A model generated the notes under the pieces. The model worked only from the letters and a program-made list of their open reading frames with translations, was not told the origin of the DNA and ran no database searches. The position numbers and the translations under genes were made by a program. From positions 1,736,001 through 1,800,000 of the forward strand of contig NZ_AP014723.1 in assembly GCF_001548035.1 (NCBI RefSeq): 64,000 nucleotides of DNA, written 5' to 3'. This document shows, piece by piece, positions 8,583 to 15,041 of the stretch (position 1 is its first letter; each line of letters begins with the position of its first letter). Source of the DNA: Sulfurospirillum sp. UCH001. GTDB lineage: Bacteria; Campylobacterota; Campylobacteria; Campylobacterales; Sulfurospirillaceae.

Positions 8583-8791
8583 CTTCTAACACCTTCCACA
8601 AAATATCCACTTTTCAATGTATCCCTATCGCTTACCGTTAACCATGCACACCCACATTTACACTCATGTAATATTTCTGAACTGTCAAATTTTTCTTTAC
8701 AGTTGTGGCAGAAATAGTGATAACGTAGTGCTATTGGTTGTTCTTTTTGCTTAGCCATTAGATACTCGGAACATAGATTTTTTCTTCGCAT
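8579..8791 (-). CDS. Small zinc-ribbon protein
   Basis: 70 residues. YFCHNCKEKFDSSEI then HECKCGCAWLTV provides two Cys pairs that would bind one zinc. It overlaps the ATPase end by 34 bases. The listed frame starts MRRKNLCSEYLMAKQKEQ; a later ATG (MAKQKEQPIAL, first base 8758) would abut the ATPase stop exactly and is a credible alternative. The function is unknown. It may be a DNA- or protein-binding accessory of the neighbouring methylase or helicase. Confidence 0.6.
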   Translation of the reverse strand: MRRKNLCSEYLMAKQKEQPIALRYHYFCHNCKEKFDSSEILHECKCGCAWLTVSDRDTLKSGYFVEGVRR

Positions 8792-9588
8792 GGAATACTT
8801 TTAGATATAAATGAGTTTTCCTGCATTTCATACTTCCACTTTTTGCCGTTGTATCTATCTTTTGTACACATAAACGTACGCTTTGTTATTCCAGTTTTTT
8901 CATCTTCTTTCACAGTTAGGAAGAAAATAAAATCGCTATCGTAAACTTGATCCCCACTACCTTTAAGCGCAAATCTTCCGTTTCTTAGATCAGCCTCGCT
9001 AATTTGGTTAATAAGCATGATAATCACACCAGTTTCTTGGCATAACTTTGCAAGTGTTGAAGAAATTAAAGAAGCTTTTTGGTGGTCCTCTCCATTTCCT
9101 GATACTTTTATCTTCATTTTTGAGTCAATAGCTACAAATTTAACGCCTTTTGAAGCGTAAAGTTTTATAAGACCTACAACATCATCAAGATCATTTCTGT
9201 ATTGCTCAATAAGTAAATTTTTATCCTGGTATTGATTGAGGTTTTCTATCTTGTGAGATAAAAGATTTTCGTACATTTCAAAGCTAAAGAAAAGACATTT
9301 GTTATACTCCGCAATGTTTGCCAAAATATTCAACACCATTGTTGACTTACCGCTAAAGCTCTCTCCAGCTATATTGATGAAACTACCCTCTTGAAAGCCA
9401 CCGTTTAGCTTTTCATCTAGCCAAGTGATACCAGTTGCATACTTTGGTGTCTTTGGTTTGCTTTTAACTCTTGCGCGTAAATTTCCTGCACTCTCAATTT
9501 CGTATGTTTTACCCTCTAGCGTATCAAGCTCTGTTAGTGTTGCTTGTAGTTCTGCTATTTGAGCTTTTACTTTATCCCTAAGCGACAT
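8758..9588 (-). CDS. RecA-fold ATPase, DnaB-like helicase C-terminal domain
   Basis: 276 residues. After a short coiled N terminus comes TGITWLDEKLNGGFQEGS. Walker A GESFSGKST is at residues 75-83. Later features are SFEMYENLLSHKI, a Walker B-like VKFVAIDSK, and MLINQISE followed by LKGSGDQVYDSDFIFFL. That is the DnaB/RadA-type RecA fold, as in phage replicative helicases. The N-terminal DnaB domain is absent from this polypeptide. A 115-residue protein encoded just upstream may supply it. It most likely unwinds DNA at the phage replication fork. Confidence 0.8.
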   Translation of the reverse strand: MSLRDKVKAQIAELQATLTELDTLEGKTYEIESAGNLRARVKSKPKTPKYATGITWLDEKLNGGFQEGSFINIAGESFSGKSTMVLNILANIAEYNKCLFFSFEMYENLLSHKIENLNQYQDKNLLIEQYRNDLDDVVGLIKLYASKGVKFVAIDSKMKIKVSGNGEDHQKASLISSTLAKLCQETGVIIMLINQISEADLRNGRFALKGSGDQVYDSDFIFFLTVKEDEKTGITKRTFMCTKDRYNGKKWKYEMQENSFISKSIPCEEKIYVPSI

Positions 9589-9925
9589 TTAGCGACCTTT
9601 CAATACGTTTTTTTGCTAAGTATGAGTGATAATCTCTTGCTATTTCAATCGGTAATGCGCTTTGAGCAGTTATCATTAGCATTTCTTGCTCATGGCTACC
9701 TTTGCACTTCTCTGCAATTTCATAAGCCAACAATGAGATACTTCCGTTATCTGACAATCTCTCGTTAATTCTTTCAACAATTCTTTTTTTGAAGTGGCTT
9801 TGAAAATTACGTTCATCAAGTTTAAAGAGCTGTTCATGTTTTACGCCCATGAGTTCAGCTTCAAAGAATGTGTTTATGATCGCATCCTCTATGTTTGCTT
9901 GAACGCTACCGTTAAAAAATTCCAT
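9578..9925 (-). CDS. Hypothetical protein resembling a DnaB N-terminal domain
   Basis: 115 residues. The segment NIEDAIINTFFEAEL, then DERNFQSHFKKRIVERIN, and late IARDYHSYLAKKRIERSL, follows the helical pattern of the DnaB N-terminal primase-contact domain. The equivalent positions in DnaB read like EDFYRPAHRLIFEAI and an ending EIVREKALLREL. It overlaps the RecA-fold ATPase gene by 11 bases, so the two may form a split helicase. The similarity is weak and judged by eye; a helicase loader is an alternative. Confidence 0.5.
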   Translation of the reverse strand: MEFFNGSVQANIEDAIINTFFEAELMGVKHEQLFKLDERNFQSHFKKRIVERINERLSDNGSISLLAYEIAEKCKGSHEQEMLMITAQSALPIEIARDYHSYLAKKRIERSLNVA

Positions 9926-10703
9926 TTTCTTTCTCCCACTTGTCTATGTTCGCTTGACGTCTGCGCTCTGCTTCTGCCATTCGTTCGTCTAAGTCTTTGA
10001 TTTGGTCTAACGGAATTGTTGATAGGTCTTGTTGTGCTTGCTGTTTATTTCCTTTGCCTGTATCCCACGTAATGAGTTTTAGTTTCCAGTTTTTAACCTG
10101 CTTACCCTTGTTGTCTTTCCAGTTTGAAGCGGTGTAGTATTTAATAAACTTCTCAATGTCAACACAAAGTTTATTCTCTAAAACGTAGTTTGTAATTTCT
10201 TCTCTTTTAGGAGGGATAAACTCAGATTTTTTTGAGTTTACAAGGTCTTTTTTTGGAGTATCTTTAGATACTCTTTTTTTAGTATTCTCTGTCAAAAGAT
10301 TTTTACTTATATCTAAAGGCGCATTTGCTCTATACGTAAAGTCGCTTTTCGTATTTACGTAAAGTACAGAAAATAACTCATTGAAAAGTTCTCTATCAAT
10401 GCTGTAATAAGTCAATCTTGACATAGTCATTTTTGTTTTAACGATGCCTAAATTTTTAAGCGCAGATAGTGCATAATCAAACTCTCTACGAGTAAATCCT
10501 AGTTCCTCGCACCAACTATACCCCTCTTGGTATAATTCGTGGCTGCAAGGCTCTTTAAACTTGAAAAAACTATCATTATCTTGTAATCTGTAAATGATCT
10601 GTTGAAGCAAAATAGTAGCTGTAACGCTTCCAGTTATTTTGTTAAACTCTGGTCGGTAAATGAGTATATTTTTATCACTCTGCACGAAGTCATAAGGTGT
10701 CAT
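9912..10703 (-). CDS. Phage replication initiation-like protein (winged helix)
   Basis: 263 residues. The N-terminal half (ITGSVTATILLQQIIYRL, then GFTRREFDYALSALKNLGIV) looks like the winged-helix domain of phage replisome organisers. The C-terminal segment, VDIEKFIKYYTASNWKDNKG then KQVKNWKLKLITWD, matches the DnaD-like tail common to Gram-positive and Gram-negative phage initiators. The last residues are acidic-basic helical (DERMAEAERRRQANIDKWEKE). It precedes the helicase-like genes, so it probably binds the phage origin and recruits the helicase. The start overlaps the preceding small gene as ATGA. Confidence 0.75.
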   Translation of the reverse strand: MTPYDFVQSDKNILIYRPEFNKITGSVTATILLQQIIYRLQDNDSFFKFKEPCSHELYQEGYSWCEELGFTRREFDYALSALKNLGIVKTKMTMSRLTYYSIDRELFNELFSVLYVNTKSDFTYRANAPLDISKNLLTENTKKRVSKDTPKKDLVNSKKSEFIPPKREEITNYVLENKLCVDIEKFIKYYTASNWKDNKGKQVKNWKLKLITWDTGKGNKQQAQQDLSTIPLDQIKDLDERMAEAERRRQANIDKWEKENGIF

Positions 10704-10807
10704 TTTGCCACCTTTCTAAGCCATACAATCGCTTTAAATTTTGCATTATTTGATAAAGGTATGGCATTAATAAATTTTATGATCGCAAAAATAATATTTA
10801 CTTTCAT
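10700..10807 (-). CDS. 35-residue hydrophobic peptide gene
   Basis: A short frame beginning MKVNIIFAIIKFINAIPLSN and ending WLRKVAK. Its ATG overlaps the stop of the winged-helix gene upstream, and its TGA overlaps the ATG of the initiator gene downstream, both as ATGA. This double coupling makes it credible despite its length. The first 18 residues could span a membrane or act as a signal; the tail is basic. It may also serve only to couple translation of its neighbours. Confidence 0.5.
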   Translation of the reverse strand: MKVNIIFAIIKFINAIPLSNNAKFKAIVWLRKVAK

Positions 10808-11058
10808 GCCACTACCGCCATATGAGCAACTAGCTTATAGTGGTTTCCAACTTTTCCACTCTCTAAGATCATTTTTGAGTCTATAAGCTCTTTAACTCTT
10901 GGAGTGACTACGTTGATAGGAATATCTGTATTGTCTGCTATATCTTGACGTGTACAGTTTGGATGATCTACGATGTAGTTGTAAACTTTAAATCGTTTGT
11001 GTTGTGCGCTACCGCTTGCGTATGTGTTGCAGTAAGCTATAAGTGAAGTATCTCGCAT
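10804..11058 (-). CDS. Winged helix-turn-helix DNA-binding protein
   Basis: 84 residues from the ATG with first base 11058 (MRDTSLIAYCNTYASGSAQ). This start has an AAAAAAGG ribosome site; an upstream in-frame start would add 24 residues through structured leader sequence and is less likely. The segment FKVYNYIVDHPNCTRQDIAD then NTDIPINVVTPRVKELID is a clear MarR/IclR-style winged helix. It may regulate the leftward operon or be part of replication initiation. The leader upstream forms several stem-loops, one ending 14 bases before the start codon, so its translation may be controlled. Confidence 0.7.
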   Translation of the reverse strand: MRDTSLIAYCNTYASGSAQHKRFKVYNYIVDHPNCTRQDIADNTDIPINVVTPRVKELIDSKMILESGKVGNHYKLVAHMAVVA

Positions 11059-11071
11059 AGTTAACCTTTTT

Positions 11072-11108
11072 TGGAACTTATGCTTACAAAGAGGGTGCGG
11101 AAGTTCCA
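11072..11108 (-). promoter_or_regulatory. Leader hairpin before the winged-helix gene
   Basis: An 8-bp perfect stem (11072-11079 with 11101-11108) lies 14 bases upstream of the ATG at 11058 in the leftward transcript. It covers the area just before the ribosome site and may modulate translation. It is one of three stems in this 200-bp leader. Confidence 0.45.
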
Positions 11109-11162
11109 CCAGACCGCCCCTTGTAAACATTCTATAAGCCCATCAAAGTTAAACTTTCAGGG

Positions 11163-11215
11163 CAACGCTGACGTTGTAGCCACCCTGTTCTTGGTCGGAC
11201 TCTGGGTGGCTTTTA
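11163..11215 (+). ncRNA. Candidate small RNA 3' end: hairpin plus terminator with antisense loop
   Basis: On the plus strand a CAACG/CGTTG hairpin (11163-11176) is followed by an 8-bp stem AGCCACCC (11178-11185) / GGGTGGCT (11204-11211). TTT continues the run after the stem, a terminator shape. The 18-nt loop contains TTGGTCGGACTC (11191-11202). This is perfectly complementary to GAGTCCGACCAA in the ribosome sites at 16194-16205 and 24726-24737, and nine bases of it to a hairpin loop at 15002-15010. A weak -10-like TATAAG lies near 11133. If transcribed rightward it could act as a trans antisense RNA. Read on the other strand, the same hairpin displays AGTCCGACC itself, so orientation is uncertain. 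Confidence 0.4.
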
Positions 11216-11261
11216 CACTAAAGGATTTTGACGTGAGCTATTAAGCTCCATCGAACGCAAA

Positions 11262-11516
11262 TTAATTGCGCTCTGTGGAAGTTATTAGGTCAAATGCTAC
11301 TAATTTAGGGTTTATTGTAATAAGTTCTTCTTGCTCTGCGATTCTTGATAACGTAGGTCTTATAAGCCTACACACAACCTCAGATCGTGTTATATTCTTC
11401 TCAAAAGCTATCTTTTCAATTAATTCAAAATCATCAGAATTAAGCGAAATAGTTATCCTGTTTAACTTTTTATCTTGGTCTTCTTCACTAGCACCAAATA
11501 GTGTATTAGTGCACAC
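11262..11516 (-). CDS. Ribbon-helix-helix regulator (CopG/Arc-like)
   Basis: 84 residues. LNRITISLNSDDFELIEKIA then FEKNITRSEVVCRLIRPTL is a standard ribbon-helix-helix: a beta strand, then two helices with an N-x-T-R-S-E turn. The start is GTG at 11516 with a GAGGAG ribosome site seven bases upstream. It is the second gene of the leftward early operon, just downstream of the operator region. It may be a Cro-like or delayed-early repressor. An opposite-strand frame of similar length lacks any motif and is a shadow. Confidence 0.75.
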   Translation of the reverse strand: MCTNTLFGASEEDQDKKLNRITISLNSDDFELIEKIAFEKNITRSEVVCRLIRPTLSRIAEQEELITINPKLVAFDLITSTERN

Positions 11517-11533
11517 TTAGTAACTCCTCATAA

Positions 11534-11755
11534 CTATTGACCACACTTTTTTGATGGTGTATGATTAATGCATAAAAGAAGATCATCATATGACTTCTTA
11601 GCCTTTTTGACGTAAGACTTAAATTCAGACTTTGAAACTTGATTTGGAACTAGCGTTGCTAATTTTTTCAAGTGTTCAATTTTTGGAGTTTTAGCCTTAT
11701 GAACCCTATGTTTTAGAACTTTTAAATAGTTTTCTGTAATAGTTTGTGTTTCCAT
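11534..11755 (-). CDS. Small basic early protein, first gene of the leftward operon
   Basis: 73 residues, strongly basic (many Lys, His), METQTITENYLKVLKHRVHK onward, with no recognised domain. It is the first gene read leftward from the operator cluster, in the position of cro or an antirepressor. No clear ribosome-binding site precedes the ATG: operator O1 ends eight bases upstream. The message could be leaderless if a TAATAT next to O1 serves as the -10 element. Function unknown; a DNA-binding regulator is plausible from position and charge. Confidence 0.6.
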   Translation of the reverse strand: METQTITENYLKVLKHRVHKAKTPKIEHLKKLATLVPNQVSKSEFKSYVKKAKKSYDDLLLCINHTPSKKCGQ

Positions 11756-11763
11756 GCGTGAAT

Positions 11764-11780
11764 ATTACAGTAACTGTAAT
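11764..11780. promoter_or_regulatory. Repressor operator O1
   Basis: ATTACAGTAACTGTAAT is a perfect 17-bp palindrome around one central base. It is the consensus of five related sites in the prophage. It lies eight bases before the first leftward gene and would block that promoter or its early elongation. Confidence 0.8.
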
Positions 11781-11798
11781 AAAAAGTTTCTTAAATAT

Positions 11799-11815
11799 AT
11801 TTCAGTAACTGTACT
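11799..11815. promoter_or_regulatory. Repressor operator O2
   Basis: ATTTCAGTAACTGTACT keeps the CAGTAACTG core of O1 with two arm mismatches. Its centre is 35 bp from that of O1. A leftward -10-like TATATT (plus-strand 11794-11799) abuts it, so binding here should stop leftward transcription. Confidence 0.75.
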
Positions 11816-11824
11816 TTTACATTT

Positions 11825-11841
11825 GTTACAATTTCTGTAAC
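11825..11841. promoter_or_regulatory. Repressor operator O3, overlapping the repressor promoter
   Basis: GTTACAATTTCTGTAAC keeps the arms but has a divergent centre, so it is probably the weakest site. It contains TACAAT (11827-11832), the likely -10 of the repressor gene. This suggests autorepression at high repressor level. Centre spacing from O2 is 26 bp. Confidence 0.65.
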
Positions 11842-11856
11842 TTTAAAGGATAAAAA

Positions 11857-12513
11857 ATGACATTAAAAGAAAAGCTTAGATTCTTACTTGATGGATACGG
11901 CAGAGGTGGAAAGGCTAAACTGGCTGAGTATTTAGAGGTAAGTCCAAACTATATTACTCGCTATGCAGAAGAACAGTATAATGATACATTTTTACCTTCA
12001 AAGTATTTCAAAAAAACGGCTGATTTTTTTGGTGTAGAACCCACATATTTTTTAGATGATGAAATTACGACAAAGCCTGTTAGAACTGTTAAAGTTATTG
12101 GAACTGCATCATGTGGTGGTTTAGATTTAAACCATTTTCAATGTAATAGATTTGCATTATTTAATGGAGATGACTATAACGAAAGATACTATTGTGTAAT
12201 TGCAAATGGAGATAGTATGTCTCCAGAGATTGATGATGGTGACGAAGTAATATGTGATCCGCAGGCAGAAATTATTAATGGTGATATGGTTCATTACACA
12301 ATAGGAAATGAAAGCGCTTTAAAGGTGTATTTTAAAGATGAAGATGCATATATAGTTCAATTTGTACCTTATAACCCTAGTGATACGTTTAAAACTAGAA
12401 CTGTTAGATTAGATGACGATTCAGTAGAGATAAAAATGGCTAAGGTAATATCCGTAAATAAAAGAAAGACAAATAATAGATTGGCAAGATTAAAACTTAT
12501 AGGGAGAGCGTAA
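11857..12513 (+). CDS. Phage CI-like repressor (HTH plus S24 peptidase)
   Basis: 218 residues. The N-terminal helix-turn-helix covers about residues 15-38 (GGKAKLAEYLEVSPNYITRY). The C-terminal LexA-like S24 domain has nucleophile Ser120 in GDSMSP and general-base Lys156 in ESALKVY. The cleavage site is probably TASCGG, Cys86-Gly87, in place of the usual Ala-Gly. It should dimerise on the 17-bp palindromes around it and be cleaved upon RecA activation, inducing the phage. An AAAGGA ribosome site precedes the ATG. It heads the lysogeny operon. Confidence 0.93.
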   Translation: MTLKEKLRFLLDGYGRGGKAKLAEYLEVSPNYITRYAEEQYNDTFLPSKYFKKTADFFGVEPTYFLDDEITTKPVRTVKVIGTASCGGLDLNHFQCNRFALFNGDDYNERYYCVIANGDSMSPEIDDGDEVICDPQAEIINGDMVHYTIGNESALKVYFKDEDAYIVQFVPYNPSDTFKTRTVRLDDDSVEIKMAKVISVNKRKTNNRLARLKLIGRA

Positions 12514-13071
12514 ATGGAAGTTTTATTATTTTTGGTACTTTTTTCTGTTTTATGTGGAATGTATGCAAACAAATTAAATCGTAATGGTTTTGGTTATTTT
12601 ATTTTATCTCTTTTTTTAACACCTCTATTTGGTTTTGTTTTACTTTTTATACTTGGTGAAAATAAAGAAAACATAGTAAAGAATTCTAAGTCATATGATA
12701 TTGCAAGAAATGATGAGGATGATGACATAGTATATGAAAGATACAGAATGGAGTTTGAATCTGACATTAACACTATTTTAAGAAAAGTTATAAATTTTTA
12801 TAGTAAATATGATTTAGAAGAATACGAGCATAACACAGATATTGAAAAAATGTACACAAATGGTAAAAATTACTTCATTCTAAAAAAAATAAATAATAGT
12901 GTTGTCCTTGAATTGTACAATTTACCAAAATTTAGAGATATTAAACCAGTAACAAACAATTCTGAAAAATTAAATATCGATGATCTAGTAAAGCTTGGAG
13001 AACTTTTAGATAAAGGCGTTTTAACAAAAGAAGAATTTGAAGCACAAAAGGCAAAATTACTTAATGCATAA
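12514..13071 (+). CDS. Membrane protein with C-terminal SHOCT domain
   Basis: 185 residues, starting directly after the repressor stop. The N terminus has two hydrophobic segments (about 1-17 and 22-45). The middle is acidic and helical. The C terminus, DLVKLGELLDKGVLTKEEFE and onward, is a textbook SHOCT motif, often an oligomerisation or targeting element. Co-transcription with the repressor means it is made in the lysogen. Superinfection exclusion or another host-altering role is likely but not shown. Confidence 0.75.
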   Translation: MEVLLFLVLFSVLCGMYANKLNRNGFGYFILSLFLTPLFGFVLLFILGENKENIVKNSKSYDIARNDEDDDIVYERYRMEFESDINTILRKVINFYSKYDLEEYEHNTDIEKMYTNGKNYFILKKINNSVVLELYNLPKFRDIKPVTNNSEKLNIDDLVKLGELLDKGVLTKEEFEAQKAKLLNA

Positions 13072-13561
13072 ACTAGCCATACTCTCGCTCATATCCACGC
13101 TATCTTTTGCCACCGAAGCAATCGTAACAAAGATAGTGGATGGCGATACTATCCACGTTAAAATGAACGGAAAAGAAGAAAAAATCCGTATTCTCTACAT
13201 CGATACACCTGAAAAGTACGGTGGATCTAAACTAGAAAAAGATGCAAAGAAAGCAGGAATATCAGCCGAAAAAGAACAAGAGCTAGGAAAGCTATCAAGC
13301 GGTTACGCTGCGAAGTTCTTCCAAAAAGGCGATAAAGTAAACGTCATATCGGATAAAAAAGATCAATACGGCCGTATGCTTGGAACAGTAAGCAAAAATA
13401 GTGTTGACTATTCAACTCAGATCATCAAAGATGGTTACTCCTGCATCTATAAAAAGGAGAAATACCCTAAAGAGCTTGATAATGTACTCCAAGAAGCTAA
13501 AGAGTCAAAAAAAGGGTTATGGAGCGTTGATTTTGAGGTTATGAATAGGTTGTGTAGGTAA
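13064..13561 (+). CDS. Secreted thermonuclease (SNase-like)
   Basis: 165 residues from the ATG at 13064, which gives a clean signal peptide (MHKLAILSLISTLSFA). A longer upstream frame would ruin it. The staphylococcal nuclease fold is clear. VDGDT (25-29) and IDT (46-48) carry the metal ligands; Arg42, Glu50 and Arg104 (in QYGRMLG) match the catalytic Arg-Glu-Arg. All are present, so it should be active and exported. It overlaps the upstream SHOCT gene by 8 bases. Made in lysogens, it could destroy DNA entering the periplasm, from phages or by transformation. Confidence 0.9.
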   Translation: MHKLAILSLISTLSFATEAIVTKIVDGDTIHVKMNGKEEKIRILYIDTPEKYGGSKLEKDAKKAGISAEKEQELGKLSSGYAAKFFQKGDKVNVISDKKDQYGRMLGTVSKNSVDYSTQIIKDGYSCIYKKEKYPKELDNVLQEAKESKKGLWSVDFEVMNRLCR

Positions 13562-13583
13562 AAATTTTAAAAAAGGAGTCTTT

Positions 13584-14525
13584 GTGCCAGAGTCTAATGT
13601 GGAATTGATTAATATAAATAATTTTCAAGATATTGAGCTTTATTTTGATAAACTTACAAAAGGTGAAAATGTTGCTATTGGTGATATAGCAGAAACAATA
13701 ACAGTTGCTATAAAACTAGATGGTGGACGCTTTACAAACTATGAAGCTCCTTATGTAGATGCTGTTATCGCCAATATGATTATAGCTCACCAAGATGCTT
13801 ATAAAAAAATTGTAAAACAATTGAAAAAAGATTACGGTGTAACCGATCTTGATGAAGAAATTTTGTTACAATTCAAATTGGAAGCTGGTTGTTTAGAAGC
13901 AAAATTAAAAGAAATAAATAGATTGATGGAGCATATAAAAAGTATGACACCAAAAATGCAAGTATTCGTTTTATCAACAATTGTATTAGGCGTATTTGGA
14001 GTAGCTTCGTACAATTTAATATCTCAGCATATGAGAGATAATCAAGAAATAGCAAGATCTAAAGCTCAAACTGAAAATGTTATACAAATCATAGAAGCAG
14101 TAGATAAAGTAAGGTCAAATGCAAAACTTGAAAAAGCTGTTAATGAGCCTAAAGAAAAAACTTTAAAGAAATTAAATGTAGATGAAAATTTATCATATCA
14201 GCGAGATAGTGGAAGAACAGCACAGGTTACTAAAAATGAAATTACGAATTATGATTCTACAATACAAGAACCTCCTGTACAAGAAATTGAAACAATAGAA
14301 ACAATTACAATAAAAGTTGCTGCTATAAATTATGGGGATGACCAAAAAATGGTTAAAATTGTAGGAAATTCTCAGTTATTTAGTAGAGATTTTCTTTCAG
14401 TTCCTGATAGAATAAAGCTGGCTGGTAAAGCAGATAATAATGAACAGATTAATGTTAGTGTTAAATTCTTTAAAGACCAAAAAGGCAAAGTTTTAAGGGC
14501 ATATTTACTTAGTATTGTAGAATAA
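13584..14525 (+). CDS. Hypothetical single-pass membrane protein of the lysogeny operon
   Basis: 313 residues from a GTG with AAAGGAG seven bases upstream. No domain is recognised. The N-terminal 130 residues are acidic and helical. One membrane span lies near residues 133-153 (MQVFVLSTIVLGVFGVASYN). A coiled, low-complexity linker (about 154-235) follows, then a small beta-rich C-terminal domain. It is the last gene of the repressor operon and is followed by a strong terminator. The expression class points to host-altering function such as immunity or exclusion. Confidence 0.65.
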   Translation: MPESNVELININNFQDIELYFDKLTKGENVAIGDIAETITVAIKLDGGRFTNYEAPYVDAVIANMIIAHQDAYKKIVKQLKKDYGVTDLDEEILLQFKLEAGCLEAKLKEINRLMEHIKSMTPKMQVFVLSTIVLGVFGVASYNLISQHMRDNQEIARSKAQTENVIQIIEAVDKVRSNAKLEKAVNEPKEKTLKKLNVDENLSYQRDSGRTAQVTKNEITNYDSTIQEPPVQEIETIETITIKVAAINYGDDQKMVKIVGNSQLFSRDFLSVPDRIKLAGKADNNEQINVSVKFFKDQKGKVLRAYLLSIVE

Positions 14526-14556
14526 GATAGAGCGCTTTTGCGCTCTATCTTCTTTA
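14524..14556. terminator. Bidirectional terminator between convergent phage units
   Basis: A perfect 12-bp stem, AAGATAGAGCGC (14524-14535) / GCGCTCTATCTT (14540-14551), with a TTTT loop and T-rich flank. It ends the lysogeny operon and could also stop leftward transcripts from the second operator cluster. Confidence 0.85.
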
Positions 14557-14593
14557 TGCTATTTATTCATGTCAGTGTAGTAAGTATACCACA

Positions 14594-14737
14594 TTATCTA
14601 TTTCTCATCTCCACCCACAATCTTCTAAGAGATAAAATACCGGCTCTTATTTTTTCATATATATAAAATGCTATTTCAAATAAAAACAATAATATTGCAA
14701 ACATCAACATAAAAAACAAAATTATAATATCTTCCAT
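14594..14737 (-). CDS. 47-residue membrane peptide under operator control
   Basis: The frame begins MEDIIILFFMLMFAILLFLF and ends in a basic tail (RRLWVEMRNR). One strong membrane span covers about residues 3-28. An AGGAG ribosome site lies 6 bases before the ATG. A near-consensus -10 TATAAT (plus-strand 14761-14766) and operator O4 at its -35 region lie upstream. The gene should be silent in the lysogen and switched on at induction. A holin-like or host-takeover role is possible. No homologue is recognised. Confidence 0.7.
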   Translation of the reverse strand: MEDIIILFFMLMFAILLFLFEIAFYIYEKIRAGILSLRRLWVEMRNR

Positions 14738-14760
14738 ACTAACTCCTATTCCTTTTTGAC

Positions 14761-14766
14761 ATTATA
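14761..14766 (-). promoter_or_regulatory. -10 element of the 47-residue peptide gene
   Basis: TATAAT on the minus strand (GTGTATAATGTC) lies 24 bases before the ATG at 14737. The -35 position falls inside operator O4, so repressor binding should exclude RNA polymerase. Confidence 0.7.
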
Positions 14767-14783
14767 CACTTTTATTTTGGAAA

Positions 14784-14800
14784 ATTACAGTAACTGTATC
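14784..14800. promoter_or_regulatory. Repressor operator O4
   Basis: ATTACAGTAACTGTATC shares 15 of 17 bases with O1. It sits over the -35 region of the leftward promoter of the 47-codon gene, 3 kb from the repressor-proximal operators. Confidence 0.8.
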
Positions 14801-14818
14801 TTTTTTAAGTTTTATTTA

Positions 14819-14835
14819 ATTACAGTTACTGTAAC
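14819..14835. promoter_or_regulatory. Repressor operator O5
   Basis: ATTACAGTTACTGTAAC is the O1 palindrome read from the other strand, with one change at the last base. Its centre is 35 bp from that of O4, the same spacing as O1-O2. A rightward -10-like TCTAAT follows at 14838-14843, so it probably controls the recombination operon. Confidence 0.8.
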
Positions 14836-15041
14836 ATTCTAATCAGCGAAACAAAAAAGCTAGTCCAACCACTTGGAAGCGATAGGACTTAAAAATAAAA
14901 TGCGCCAAATGAGTGAAAGCAGATTGAAAAGGGTCTGCGCCATACATGCCCACTTCGCTTATGTGGGGTTGTAGATGATAAGCGATTTATAAAGCCTATT
15001 TAGTCCGACCGTAGGCTTTATAAAGTTTAAAAGGAGAGACG
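14836..15041 (+). promoter_or_regulatory. Structured 5' leader of the rightward early operon
   Basis: 206 bases between operator O5 and the first gene hold at least four stems. They are AGTCC (14862) with GGACT (14885), a GCAGA/TCTGC hairpin, CCCAC (14949) with GTGGG (14963), and a 13-bp perfect inverted repeat TTTATAAAGCCTA (14986-14998) / TAGGCTTTATAAA (15012-15024). The loop of the last exposes AGTCCGACC (15002-15010); AGTCCAACCA at 14862 is a near match. The arrangement suggests attenuation or protein/RNA control of the operon. Confidence 0.55.

Noticed and set aside
11266-11520. Plus-strand 84-codon frame opposite the ribbon-helix-helix gene
   Set aside because: It has no motif or ribosome site. 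The minus-strand frame has a clear RHH fold and GAGGAG before its GTG.
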